Shown piece by piece: positions 30,326 through 39,570 of a stretch of 64,000 nucleotides of DNA. Made by a program: the position numbers and the translations under genes. Source of the DNA: Paenibacillus gyeongsangnamensis. Lineage in GTDB: Bacteria > Bacillota > Bacilli > Paenibacillales > NBRC-103111. Positions within the stretch are counted from its first letter, which is position 1; every line of letters starts with the position of its first letter. The DNA lies in NCBI RefSeq assembly GCF_027533625.1, contig NZ_JAQAGZ010000001.1, positions 124,001 through 188,000 of the forward strand. Direction: 5' to 3'. The notes under the pieces were generated by a model that worked only from the letters and a program-made list of their open reading frames with translations, had not been told where the DNA came from and searched no databases.

Positions 30326-31366
30326 ATGGGAGCTTGCATGGTTGGATTGGTAAAAGAACACAGAGGCCCGGGAGCCATTTTGAAAGAAATTCCCGTTCCG
30401 ACGTGCGGACCGGACGAGGTGCTTGTCCGGATCAAAGCAACGTCTCTTTGTGGAACAGACTTGCACATCTACAATTGGGACAAATGGGCGAAGAAAACGG
30501 TGGTCACCCCAATTGTGTTCGGCCATGAATTTGCCGGGATTGTTGAAGCCATCGGCGACCGGGTAACAGGAGTTCAACTCGGAGAACATGTCTCTGCCGA
30601 GGGACATATAGCTTGCGGTACTTGTAAAGCTTGCAGAACCGGCAATGCGCATGTATGTCCGCACAGTAAAAGTTTCGGGATTACGGCGCCCGGTTGCTTT
30701 GCCGAGTTCGCCATCGTGAAAGCGAGCAATATTATCCGAAATGACCCGGAACTGCCTTTTGAATTGGCGTGTCTCCAGGACCCGCTAGGAAACGCCGTTC
30801 AAGCGGTCCTGTCGGGGGAAATCGTTGGCAAATCGGTTGCCGTCATTGGCGCTGGGCCGATCGGGCTATTGTCTGTCATGGTGGCAAAGGCGTGCGGCGC
30901 AGGCACGATTTATGCCGTGGATGTGAACCCTTATCGTTTGCAAATGGCGCGTCGGTTGGGGGCCGATCTGACGATCAATGCGGCGGAAACGCGGACATCC
31001 GATGCTTTGCTATCCTTGACCGAAGGCGAAGGTATCGATGTTATATTGGAGATGTCCGGGAATCCCCAGGCCATAGCCGATGGATTTAAGTCAGCTGCAA
31101 GAGCAGGAAGAGTGTCTCTGCTTGGCATTCCGACCAAAGAGGTTACCCTGGATTTGACCGAGCAGGTTATTTTTAAAGGGTTACGAGTGGAGGGAATTAC
31201 CGGCCGTAAAATGTACCAAACCTGGTATCAAATGAAGGGCTTGATTAATCAGAAGCGTATCGATCTCTCTCAGATCGTGACGCATAAATTCAATTTAACC
31301 CAATATCAGGAAGCCTTCCGATTAATGGAACAGGGGGAATGCGGAAAAATCGTCTTCATTCATTAA
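30326..31366 (+). CDS. tdh: L-threonine 3-dehydrogenase
   Basis: A zinc-dependent medium-chain dehydrogenase of 346 residues. It oxidises L-threonine to 2-amino-3-ketobutyrate with NAD+. Seen: [14 protein letters not shown] (the Tdh form of the catalytic-zinc region), GHEFAG, the structural-zinc Cys cluster [15 protein letters not shown], the GAGPIGLL nucleotide-binding loop, and [11 protein letters not shown] near the end, all typical of Tdh rather than other sorbitol-like dehydrogenases. The next gene, 19 bp downstream, is kbl, which confirms the assignment. GGAGGG precedes the ATG. Confidence 0.95.
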   Translation: MGACMVGLVKEHRGPGAILKEIPVPTCGPDEVLVRIKATSLCGTDLHIYNWDKWAKKTVVTPIVFGHEFAGIVEAIGDRVTGVQLGEHVSAEGHIACGTCKACRTGNAHVCPHSKSFGITAPGCFAEFAIVKASNIIRNDPELPFELACLQDPLGNAVQAVLSGEIVGKSVAVIGAGPIGLLSVMVAKACGAGTIYAVDVNPYRLQMARRLGADLTINAAETRTSDALLSLTEGEGIDVILEMSGNPQAIADGFKSAARAGRVSLLGIPTKEVTLDLTEQVIFKGLRVEGITGRKMYQTWYQMKGLINQKRIDLSQIVTHKFNLTQYQEAFRLMEQGECGKIVFIH

Positions 31367-31385
31367 AGTTCCGGAGGATGAGAAC

Positions 31386-32561
31386 ATGAACTATTTGGAC
31401 TATTTGGCCAAAGATCTCGAGCTGTTGAAGATGGAGGGGCGATTTCGTCCGATTACGGTATGGGAAAGCGGCTCCGACTCATGGATGAAATTAAACGGAA
31501 GAAGATTGCTTCAAATGTCCTCCAATAATTATTTGGGACTGACGAATCATCCGAAACTCAAAGAAGCGGCTATGAAGGCTATTGAAGAGTATGGGGTAGG
31601 CAGCGGTTCGGTACGTACGATTACGGGTACGTTCCATATTCACGACGAGCTGGAACGGGAGCTTGCCGAATTCAAGGGGACGGAGGCGGCTCTTGTATTT
31701 CAATCCGGATTTACGACGAACCAAGGCGTGCTCTCCAGCATACTCGGGCCCGATGATGTAGTCATTAGCGACGAGCTGAATCATGCCAGCATTATCGATG
31801 GCATCAAGCTTACCAAAGCAAGCCGGAGCATCTTCGCACATAAAGATATGGATCAATTGGAAAAGGCATTGAAGGATTCGCAAAGCCACCGTACCCGTGT
31901 AATCGCAACCGATGGCGTATTCAGTATGGATGGGGATATCGCACCGCTCCCAGACATTGTAAATTTGGCGGAAAAATACGATGCTATAGTTTATGTGGAT
32001 GATGCCCATGCGAGCGGTGTTTTAGGCAAAAACGGCAAAGGATCAACGGATCACTTTTCCCTCCATGGCAGAGTACACATTCAAATCGGCACATTATCCA
32101 AGGCCATTGGCTGTGTAGGCGGTTATGCAGCCGGAGCGCAAGTATTGAAGGAGCATTTGATTCACAAGGCGAGGCCGTTTCTTTTCAGCACGTCCCCAAC
32201 GCCTTCGGTTGCAGCTGCTTGCCTTGCTGCCATAAGCATTTTGCAGGAAAGCTCGGATTTGATAGCAAAGCTGTGGGACAACGCTAATGGCTTTCGTACG
32301 GAGCTAAAGCGGCTGGGTTTCGATACGGGCGCAAGTGAGACCCCCATTATTCCGATCATTATCGGAGATCCTGCTAAAACAATGCGTTTTTCCGATCGAC
32401 TGCAGCAAGAGGGCGTTTTTGCCCAAGGCATCGTATATCCGACGGTTGCGATGGATAAAGGCAGAGTTCGACTGATCGTTACGGCCCGGCACACCAAGGA
32501 AGATCTTTCCTTTGCGTTGGATTGCCTGCAAAAAGTCGGCCGCGAATTTGGCCTGATATAG
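31386..32561 (+). CDS. kbl: Glycine C-acetyltransferase (2-amino-3-ketobutyrate CoA ligase)
   Basis: A PLP enzyme of 391 residues that splits 2-amino-3-ketobutyrate with CoA into glycine and acetyl-CoA, the second step after Tdh. Features: [11 protein letters not shown] near the N-terminus, [21 protein letters not shown], and the Schiff-base lysine in [15 protein letters not shown]. The length is normal for Kbl (about 395). The start has GGAGGATG upstream. Threonine breakdown is ordinary metabolism, but here it lies inside a glycan locus that also has a mucin-type peptidase domain and a peptide transporter. Confidence 0.95.
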   Translation: MNYLDYLAKDLELLKMEGRFRPITVWESGSDSWMKLNGRRLLQMSSNNYLGLTNHPKLKEAAMKAIEEYGVGSGSVRTITGTFHIHDELERELAEFKGTEAALVFQSGFTTNQGVLSSILGPDDVVISDELNHASIIDGIKLTKASRSIFAHKDMDQLEKALKDSQSHRTRVIATDGVFSMDGDIAPLPDIVNLAEKYDAIVYVDDAHASGVLGKNGKGSTDHFSLHGRVHIQIGTLSKAIGCVGGYAAGAQVLKEHLIHKARPFLFSTSPTPSVAAACLAAISILQESSDLIAKLWDNANGFRTELKRLGFDTGASETPIIPIIIGDPAKTMRFSDRLQQEGVFAQGIVYPTVAMDKGRVRLIVTARHTKEDLSFALDCLQKVGREFGLI

Positions 32562-32790
32562 GGAAGGGGAGTGGACTCTGGAGAGAACATAAGCCGGACG
32601 GTGAACCGTATGAAGTGGTGAGCGACGAGGCTTTGCGCGGCTGAATCGGCGACTACTCGGGCTAGCCGCGGAGGCGCTGTACGTTATCGGCAGCGACCGT
32701 GCGAAAGAAGCGCAGCTGCACTATTTGCGGGCGGCGCGTTGGTGCCGGACGACAACGAAAGAGAGCCCGTTTTTTAGTTGATCTAATGCG
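32562..32790 (+). other. Intergenic stretch with unidentified coding scrap
   Basis: Short open pieces read REHKPDGEPYEVVSDEALRG and, after a stop, LLGLAAEALYVIGSDRAKEA. They look like remnants of a real gene but have no start signals and match nothing I recognise. Base composition is higher in GC than the flanks. Confidence 0.3.
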
Positions 32791-32797
32791 TCTTTAG

Positions 32798-32829
32798 GAG
32801 AGGTACTAAAGTGCCTCTCTTCTTTATTT
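32798..32829 (+). terminator. Terminator after kbl region
   Basis: GAGAGGTAC (32798-32806), loop TAAA, GTGCCTCTC (32811-32819), then TTCTTTATTT. A good rho-independent terminator. Confidence 0.8.
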
Positions 32830-32969
32830 CCTGCTAAAGCGTCAATCTCGTCTTCAACAAAGAACCGCCAACTCTACGAATCTTACAAACCGTTTAACTT
32901 CGTTCCTCGCTTCTTAATAACTCACGAATTCTTTGGGCGGCATACCATCCGGTATCTATATCGCAGCGC

Positions 32970-33540
32970 TTGCACAAGTCCTATATGGCTTATAAGGCCG
33001 CAGATTTATCGGCTTACATCATCGCCAAGCAGATGGAAGCCGTGTGCGATAATCCGCTGCAATCAACCGAGCTCCAGGGAGTTATGCTGGTTAACACCTC
33101 TGGTGAAACCCAGTACGGGGAAGTTAAAGTTCCTGAGAACTTCTCCCTCCCTCGCCGTCAATTCGCTGCTACACATGTGAGGGATTTCTTGCCTTATGGA
33201 CAAGAAGAACAGAAATATAGATCGTATGGGACAATCGAGTTGGCACCATTCTCTTGGAAAAAGATACCGCTTGCGGAATTAGAAGTTCGGCAGAATACAT
33301 GTACGTCGAACAAAATTGCTGTTACGGAAGGGGTTATAGAAACGACTTATTATCGGATGACATACCAACCTGTATCGGGTTGTATTGTTCAACTGTGCTC
33401 GTTCATTTTTTATAACGATAGCACTCAGCCGATTAAGTGGCGTATGGATGGACAAAACGACGGACCGCAGTGCCGAACCTTTTGAAACCGTTACGTTACA
33501 GTTGGAAAAGGGTCAGAGCTGCACTGGAAGTTAATTTTAT
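32970..33540 (+). pseudogene. GH38-like alpha-mannosidase fragment
   Basis: An open frame of 171 codons from 32970 to 33485 resembles the central and C-terminal beta domains of GH38 alpha-mannosidases: ELQGVMLVNTSGETQYGEV, then ETTYYRMTYQPVSGCIVQL. After it, another frame continues with DRSAEPFETVTLQLEKG, again typical of the family's end. The catalytic N-terminal barrel is absent and the tail is frameshifted, so it is a decayed gene. The assignment rests on pattern memory; a similar fold in GH-associated beta domains is possible. Confidence 0.5.
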
Positions 33541-33751
33541 AGCGTGAATCAGTCCTGCAAAGTGCCTTTTATCATCAAATACCCTGGGAACATTGCCTGG
33601 CTAAACGGGCACGTGATTTTCAAATTTCTTTTGTGATTCTCCAGTATGTTCCCTAGCTCGTGCTACGTTGTTAACCGGGCGCATTCCATCTAAGCATGGT
33701 GTTCTTGATTGGATCGCAGATGGAGATATGGGCGCTGAAAACACGATCGGA

Positions 33752-33974
33752 TGGTTAAACAAGAAAAAATCATTGGTTATTTACAGCATATGACAGGATA
33801 TACCGATATCTTGGCGGAGCATGGTTGGTTAGGAATGGAAAAAAAGGACAAATCGGATTGGCCGGACCTGCGGGCAAGGACAAGCCTTCGTTTAGGTATT
33901 CGGTCCGGATTGTCGAATCCCGGTTGAACCCGATGATAAGCGGCTTCGGTGTTTATTGCAGTCAACGTTCATGA
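33752..33974 (+). pseudogene. Remnant region ending in a copy of the GH29 3' end
   Basis: Positions 33893-33974 repeat almost base for base the last ~80 bp of the GH29 gene at 40930-41010 (encoding ESRLNPMISGFGVYCSQRS and the stop region). Just upstream an unrelated short open piece reads MVKQEKIIGYLQHMTGYTDI, with no family I recognise. The copy shows that a second GH29-like gene once ended here and was mostly deleted. The 33541-33751 interval holds nothing I can identify. Confidence 0.6.
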
Positions 33975-34004
33975 GGACCGGGGCCCCGATTCAATGTCGA
34001 GGCC

Positions 34005-34880
34005 TCAGGTCGTTTTACTCGCGTACACTTCAGAACGAAATTTTGCGGGCGGGATGCCTGCATGTTTGCGAAATAAACGAAAAAAATAATTGTAATCGGG
34101 GATGCCGACCTTCATACTGATTTCTTGCAGAGTAAGGTTAGTATGGCTGAGCAGAGCAACGGCCTTTTCCATGCGGATATGGTTTAAATAATGCAGCGGC
34201 GTCAGACCGGTATGCTTCTTTAAACATTTCGACAAATAATTGATCGAAAAATTCAAGTCCTGGGCCATGTCCTCGAGCCGGAATGGCTGCTCCATCGTCG
34301 TGTATAGGTAGTTTGTAATCAGATTGCATACTTGCTCCGATCGGGCTAAGGACTGGCTTCTCGCTGTTTTTTGCAGCATGGCCAGAAACTGGGCCAGATT
34401 CGCTTGTAGAGGGAGCATGTTTTCCATAATGGATTGTTCCCTTAGGGTAATCATTTCCTCAAGAATCGGTTCGTATTGCTTTACATTCAATTCAATGCTT
34501 TTCGGAATGTACATTTTTTGCTCTTGTACTTCCAGATCGTGGTAGGTCGTAAGGGGCATGACTGCATTCCATTGGATATTCTCGATCGGCAAAGTCTGCA
34601 AAGGCGCTTTATGCTGGAAATGCAAATAAAACAGCAGCGTATCTGTGGAGCAGGGCTGGTGTCCATAATGTCGTTTCCCCGGTTCCAGAATAATCATCTG
34701 ATTTTCCTTAAGCTCGTAAGGGGTATCTTCTTCCGTAATATAGAAGACGCCATGGCGTACAATAATGATATCGTATAGTGGGAAAACTCTCTCAGGGTGC
34801 ACATCGTTGCGCCAAAACGTCACTTTGTTTACAGTAAGCAGCTTCGGCAGCGGGGGAATCGACAGCTCGAGACAGAACAT
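34005..34880 (-). CDS. AraC family transcriptional regulator
   Basis: A 291-residue regulator. The cupin part shows PLYDIIIVRHGVFYITEED and ILEPGKRHYGHQP; the C-terminus has the two helix-turn-helix units (MAQDLNFSINYLSKCLKKHT; VGIPDYNYFFRLFRKHAGIP). Start ATG 34880 has GGAG six bases before it. It is divergent from the heparinase-like gene, its likely target, with 440 bp between them. Confidence 0.9.
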   Translation of the reverse strand: MFCLELSIPPLPKLLTVNKVTFWRNDVHPERVFPLYDIIIVRHGVFYITEEDTPYELKENQMIILEPGKRHYGHQPCSTDTLLFYLHFQHKAPLQTLPIENIQWNAVMPLTTYHDLEVQEQKMYIPKSIELNVKQYEPILEEMITLREQSIMENMLPLQANLAQFLAMLQKTARSQSLARSEQVCNLITNYLYTTMEQPFRLEDMAQDLNFSINYLSKCLKKHTGLTPLHYLNHIRMEKAVALLSHTNLTLQEISMKVGIPDYNYFFRLFRKHAGIPPAKFRSEVYASKTT

Positions 34881-35320
34881 ATTCGGCTCCTTTTACCTTA
34901 AAAGAGATTGGACTATGAACACAATCAGTATAGTTCATCCTGAAATAGAGAGACAAGCGGTTTGTGTGATTTTGTACTATAAATAAGTGATATTGAACAT
35001 AGCTTAATGGATTAGGAACGCTTAGAATAAATGCTATAAACGGATACAATTAGCTTATAAAGCCAATTATCTCCAAAAAAATAATTTAATAGCAGTGAAA
35101 GCGAGAAGCGTTTCTGCCAAAGTTAGGGTGTTAAAACTATTTAACAAACTATATTTAAGGGCTTACACAAGCTTCGTAGAATGCAGGTGGACAAGACAAA
35201 AAAAATCAGAAGCTGTTGGTGGAATTGTTTGGAGAAGAGCTTATCTATCGAACCTGGCAAGAGACAAGACCTTGATAATGCATATAAACCAAATTTTCTC
35301 ATCTTTGGGGGTCTTTTTTC
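34881..35320. other. AT-rich divergent intergenic region
   Basis: This 440-bp stretch separates the AraC gene from the heparinase-like lipoprotein gene. It must hold both promoters. TTGTACTATAAAT-like sequences occur around 34972, and an imperfect dyad GAAAGCG/GCGTTTC at about 35098, but I cannot define a promoter firmly. No convincing gene is present. Confidence 0.4.
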
Positions 35321-38218
35321 ATGGGTAATAAATTAAAAATGACACTGTTTGTTTCCGTTCTGCTTACGATTCCCTTGGCCGCCTGCAATAAAGACGACGC
35401 TGCCGGTCGAGTTAAATCCCAGACAGCGGCAATGCCAGTGAAGGAGACTGCTTTTGAGGAAAAGTCAGCTCCACCTAAGCCGGCCCCGAACCTGCTTGCA
35501 AGTGCAGCCAGCGTTACCGCGAATCAGAATCCGGGTGAAGTCTCAAAACTGTATGACGGTAGCACCAACGTTGGTTGGAAAACCAACACTGCCGAAAACG
35601 TTTCCGGCATCGTCAATGTTGATTTCGGCAGCGAAAAAAGCTTTGACAAATATTCGCTGATGAATCTGGTTGGTGCTGCAAGCTTCAACGTGCAGTACAG
35701 CAGCGACGGGAATCAGTGGACAGACTTGCCGGCCGAGGCCAGCGCCGCCACGAACAATATCAAGCTGTTCGACGAGGTAAAAGCAAGATATGTGAAGCTT
35801 ACGGTTCATGGAACTGCTTCAAAAATGCCGGTAGCTTTAGGGGAATTCTCATTAGAAATGATTAAAGATATAGAAGCGGAAAAGAAAAATATCGAGCGTA
35901 TTTTAGATCCCGAAAAATATAAACTGCTGGATTTGCAATATAGCTTACGGAACGATATCGTGCTGCTCGCTGGCAGCTCCAGAGCTTTGGTGAATGGCCG
36001 GATCGTTACAATTGATCCCACGAACGTCAGTGTCAAGCCTGTTACAAAAAACGGCAGTACGTTTGTGCCCGTTCGTTTTATAGCGGAAGCGCTCGGGGCT
36101 AATGTGGGTTGGAACGAAAGTACGGGTGTAGTCGAGATAAAAACCGCAAAGAAACAAACAACGTTGAAATTGAATGAGAAAACTATCGTTGAAAACGGCA
36201 AAAGCAGCAAGATGGATGCTTCCGTTCAAATCATCGAAGGTACTGTAATGGTGCCGTTAAAAGCGGTATCAGTCACCTTCGGCAAGCAGATCTACACGGA
36301 AAAAAGAGGGCTAATCATGATAGGCGATCAAGTGGAAAATCGGTATGACGAAGCAAAGGACGCAGAGAAAATTACGGATGTGACAAATATGATTGTGTTG
36401 GAACGGCCGACACCCAAGAAAATCATGGCGGATTTCACGGCTAACAATCCCGCGATGGTACATCCGAGATTATTTAAGACAAAGGATGAGCTTGAAAAGA
36501 TCTTAGCGCTAAAGGATACCGATAAGTTTTACGCCGAATCGCTTAAAGGCGTGATGGGCGGTGCGAATGCCAAGCTTACAGCCGATATCCCCCTTGATGG
36601 CAACCCGCAGTTTTACAGGAACATAACACAGATGACGGCAGCCTATGTCTTTACAAAGGATGAAAGATATGCAAATAGATTATGGGACATTCTGGAGAAA
36701 AAAGCAAATCAGATAGCGTGGGGAAAAGAATCTCTGGAATTGTCCTATACCGCCAAGGCTTTCGCCGTTGCCTACGACTGGATGTACGATTATTGGTCGG
36801 ATGAACAGAAACAAATCTTAAGTACGGCAATCAGGGAAAAATGCCTAAAGCTATACCTCGATGCCTATAACGGCAGGCCTTCTTCGCTGGCTAACGGTGT
36901 AACGGGAGAAAACAATATCAATACGACGGGCAATTCTGCGGCGATGATGGGGGCACTCGCGATTTATGAGACAGATCCTGCGTTTGCGGCAGATGTGATT
37001 GCACATGCGCTTCGGAAGGTTGAGAAATCGATTGTTCAGGTTCAGCCGGAAGGCGCATGGGGGGAAGGGCCTTACTATTGGTATTACACAGTGAATTCAG
37101 CGATTCAGTTCATGTCGGTATTAGACAGTGCCCTCGGTACCAACTATGGCTTCTCCGATATGCCAGGAATGTCCCAAACAGGATATTTTATTATTTATTC
37201 CAACGGTCCAAAAGGCAAATTTAACTTCCATGACGGGACGGAAGATAAGAGCTTTACAACCTATGCGGAACTATTGTGGTTGGCGCATAAGAACAAAGAC
37301 GCAGCTCTAGGAGGTATGCGTAAGCGTGTGATCATGCAGACAGGGGGCGGGACTTTTGAGGATTTGATTTGGTACGACCCTGAATATGCCGATGTGAATG
37401 TGAATCTGCCGCCCGATAGAGTATTTGCAAGGACAGAATCAGGCGGTTTTAATAGCGCTTGGAATGACCCGAATTCAATGTACTTAGGCTTTAAAGGCGG
37501 CCATAACACGGAAACGCATGGCGACCTGAATATTGGAACCTTTGTTTTGGATGCAGGAGGCGAACGATGGGTAAGCCAGTTAGGTTTGGACGATTACAAC
37601 TTGCCGGGATACTGGTCTTACGGACCGGGCGGGAAACGTTATAAGTATTATCGCAAAAGAGCGGAAGGGAATAATACACTAATCGTCAATCCGGGACCGG
37701 GCGAGGATATGAATCCTAATGCTTTTGCAAAAATAGAGCGATTCGAATCTTCAAAAGGGACTGCTTTCAGCATCATAGACACCACGCAGGCTTATAAAGG
37801 AGTATCCGGCTCAAAACGTGGTTTTATGATGACCTGCGATCGATCAAGGGCAATCATTCAGGATGAGGTGCACTTGAACAACAACGGAGAAATGTGGTGG
37901 TTTGCGCATACAAAAGCGAAAATAACGATCTCGAATGACGGTAGAAGCGCAATATTGAAGATGAACGGGAAACGTATGGCCGTTTATTTGAGCGGAGGGA
38001 AAGGCTTAACCTTTATGCAGATGCCGGCAGCGCCTTTGCCCACATCGCCTAATCCGGAAATGCAGAATAAAAACGAAGGTTTCGTAAAATTAGCTATTCA
38101 TGGACAAGCGCAGAAAGACTACGAGTTTGCCGTATCGTTTGCATTGTTAAACAATGGCGAGCAGTCTGGCGGAAAAAACGACACGTTTGTACCGCTTAAA
38201 GAGTGGATCATAAAGTAG
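35321..38218 (+). CDS. Heparinase II/III-like lyase, lipoprotein with F5/8C and copper-amine-oxidase-N domains
   Basis: A lipoprotein of 965 residues; lipobox LAAC near residue 26. Domains in order: F5/8 type C-like carbohydrate-binding domain (about 46-185; LYDGSTNVGWKT), a copper amine oxidase N-terminal-like domain (about 215-335; FVPVRFIAEALGANVGW and VMVPLKAVSVTFG), an (alpha/alpha) toroid (about 365-700; ENNINTTGNSAAMMGAL, WGEGPYYWYYTV) and the heparinase II/III beta-sandwich (about 700-960). THGDLNIGTFVLDAGGERWV carries the conserved His (H733); the Tyr cluster near PYYWYY is the likely acid/base. These lyases act on heparin, heparan sulfate, alginate or other uronates. Lipid anchoring places it on the outer face of the membrane. 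A frameshifted SBP gene follows after about 50 bp. Substrate is uncertain. Confidence 0.87.
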   Translation: MGNKLKMTLFVSVLLTIPLAACNKDDAAGRVKSQTAAMPVKETAFEEKSAPPKPAPNLLASAASVTANQNPGEVSKLYDGSTNVGWKTNTAENVSGIVNVDFGSEKSFDKYSLMNLVGAASFNVQYSSDGNQWTDLPAEASAATNNIKLFDEVKARYVKLTVHGTASKMPVALGEFSLEMIKDIEAEKKNIERILDPEKYKLLDLQYSLRNDIVLLAGSSRALVNGRIVTIDPTNVSVKPVTKNGSTFVPVRFIAEALGANVGWNESTGVVEIKTAKKQTTLKLNEKTIVENGKSSKMDASVQIIEGTVMVPLKAVSVTFGKQIYTEKRGLIMIGDQVENRYDEAKDAEKITDVTNMIVLERPTPKKIMADFTANNPAMVHPRLFKTKDELEKILALKDTDKFYAESLKGVMGGANAKLTADIPLDGNPQFYRNITQMTAAYVFTKDERYANRLWDILEKKANQIAWGKESLELSYTAKAFAVAYDWMYDYWSDEQKQILSTAIREKCLKLYLDAYNGRPSSLANGVTGENNINTTGNSAAMMGALAIYETDPAFAADVIAHALRKVEKSIVQVQPEGAWGEGPYYWYYTVNSAIQFMSVLDSALGTNYGFSDMPGMSQTGYFIIYSNGPKGKFNFHDGTEDKSFTTYAELLWLAHKNKDAALGGMRKRVIMQTGGGTFEDLIWYDPEYADVNVNLPPDRVFARTESGGFNSAWNDPNSMYLGFKGGHNTETHGDLNIGTFVLDAGGERWVSQLGLDDYNLPGYWSYGPGGKRYKYYRKRAEGNNTLIVNPGPGEDMNPNAFAKIERFESSKGTAFSIIDTTQAYKGVSGSKRGFMMTCDRSRAIIQDEVHLNNNGEMWWFAHTKAKITISNDGRSAILKMNGKRMAVYLSGGKGLTFMQMPAAPLPTSPNPEMQNKNEGFVKLAIHGQAQKDYEFAVSFALLNNGEQSGGKNDTFVPLKEWIIK

Positions 38219-38270
38219 CAAAGGCAGGCTGTTAGTGATTACAAAAATAATAAAAAAGGGAGTGCTTCAA

Positions 38271-39559
38271 TTGAGATTACAAAGCAAAGCATGGACACGG
38301 GTTGGAATGATCGGGATGTCGTTAGTCGTATTAACGGCATGCGGTAAGGACGTGAGCAAGAACGAGGCTCAACCAAATGCAGCAGATCAGAAGGCAGACC
38401 TGGTTATCTTTGATGTGGGGGCAGCTGGAGAGGAGAGCTTTAATGCCGCTTGGGGCGATGAAATACGCAAAAAATTTCCTAATTACAGCATTAAATACAT
38501 TAAACGGGATACAAAAGAAAACAGTTTGCCGAGTATCATCACCGCAGGAGGCCAAATTGACATTGTTCTTTCAAGTATCGGCTTATTTCCCGGTTATGTT
38601 ATCCAGCCTACCGAAGGCCAGATGGATATGACGGACTTGGCGAAGAAGCATAATCTGGATTTAAACCGTTTCGAGCCGGAGAGCATCAGCCCTATTAAGT
38701 CGCTTGGCGGCTTATATGGTATTCCTATTAACTATCGGAGCTCGTGCTTTACTATAACAAAGATATTTTCGATAAATTCGGTGTACCTTACCCTAAGGAT
38801 GGTTCCACCTGGGATGATATATTCAATAAGGCCAAGCAATTGAGCCGGGTGGATAACGGACAATCGTATATCGGATTTAGCTATTCCAATTTCCATTTCA
38901 ACCGTTTGTTACCGTTATCGCTCCCCTTTATCAAAGATGATAAATTCGGGATGAACACGGAGGAGTGGAAGCGCTTTTTTGAAAAGTATATGATCTCTCC
39001 TTTAAAGGGGCTTTCCGAAGAAGACATGAAGACGACGAATCTCCCGGATCAGGCCGGATTATTTATAAATAGACGTATCGCGATGTATGTTCACCTTGAC
39101 GGCATGGGAGCTAGTCTGTCCAAGTCCAATGTGAACTGGGATGAAATTGCGCTTCCGACCTTTACGGAAAAACCGGATGTCGGATCTCAATTGTATCCCA
39201 CCTATGCTTCCATCTTTAAAACAAGCAATTACAAAGATCAGGCTATGGAGGTCATCAAATTTATGACTTCCGAAGAGCAGCAAATACGGCAGACCAAAAA
39301 TGGAAGTGTTTCGCCTCTGACCTCCAAGACGGTGAAGGACGCATTTGAATCTCCCTATAAAGATAAAAATATAAAGAATGCTTTGTTCTTCAATAAACCG
39401 GCACCTAGCTCAAAACTGTCTTTGTACGATCAACAAGCGCTGAATGCTATATCCAAACGTCTTCCGGATATGATCAGCGGTAAAATAGATGTAAATACAG
39501 CTCTCAGAGAAGCAGAAGAAGAAGCGAACAAGCAAATTGACAGCATGACGAAAAAATAA
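38271..39559 (+). pseudogene. Solute-binding lipoprotein gene with a single-base frameshift
   Basis: A family 1 SBP of about 430 codons split into two frames. The first part has a signal peptide ending in the lipobox LTAC and reaches GGLYGIPINYRSS; the second continues LYYNKDIFDKFGVPYPKDG in the -1 frame. One missing base near 38743 explains it. The C-terminus is nearly the same as the SBP fragment at the left edge. TTG 38271 is the likely start, with GGGAG eight bases upstream. If the base is really missing the transporter loses this SBP; if it is a sequence error the gene is intact. The GH29 gene starts 11 bp later. Confidence 0.85.
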
Positions 39560-39570
39560 GGAGCGATGGA

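Noticed and set aside
35095-35328. 77-codon plus-strand frame before the heparinase-like gene
   Set aside because: No ribosome-binding site, no homology seen, and it lies in an AT-rich promoter region.
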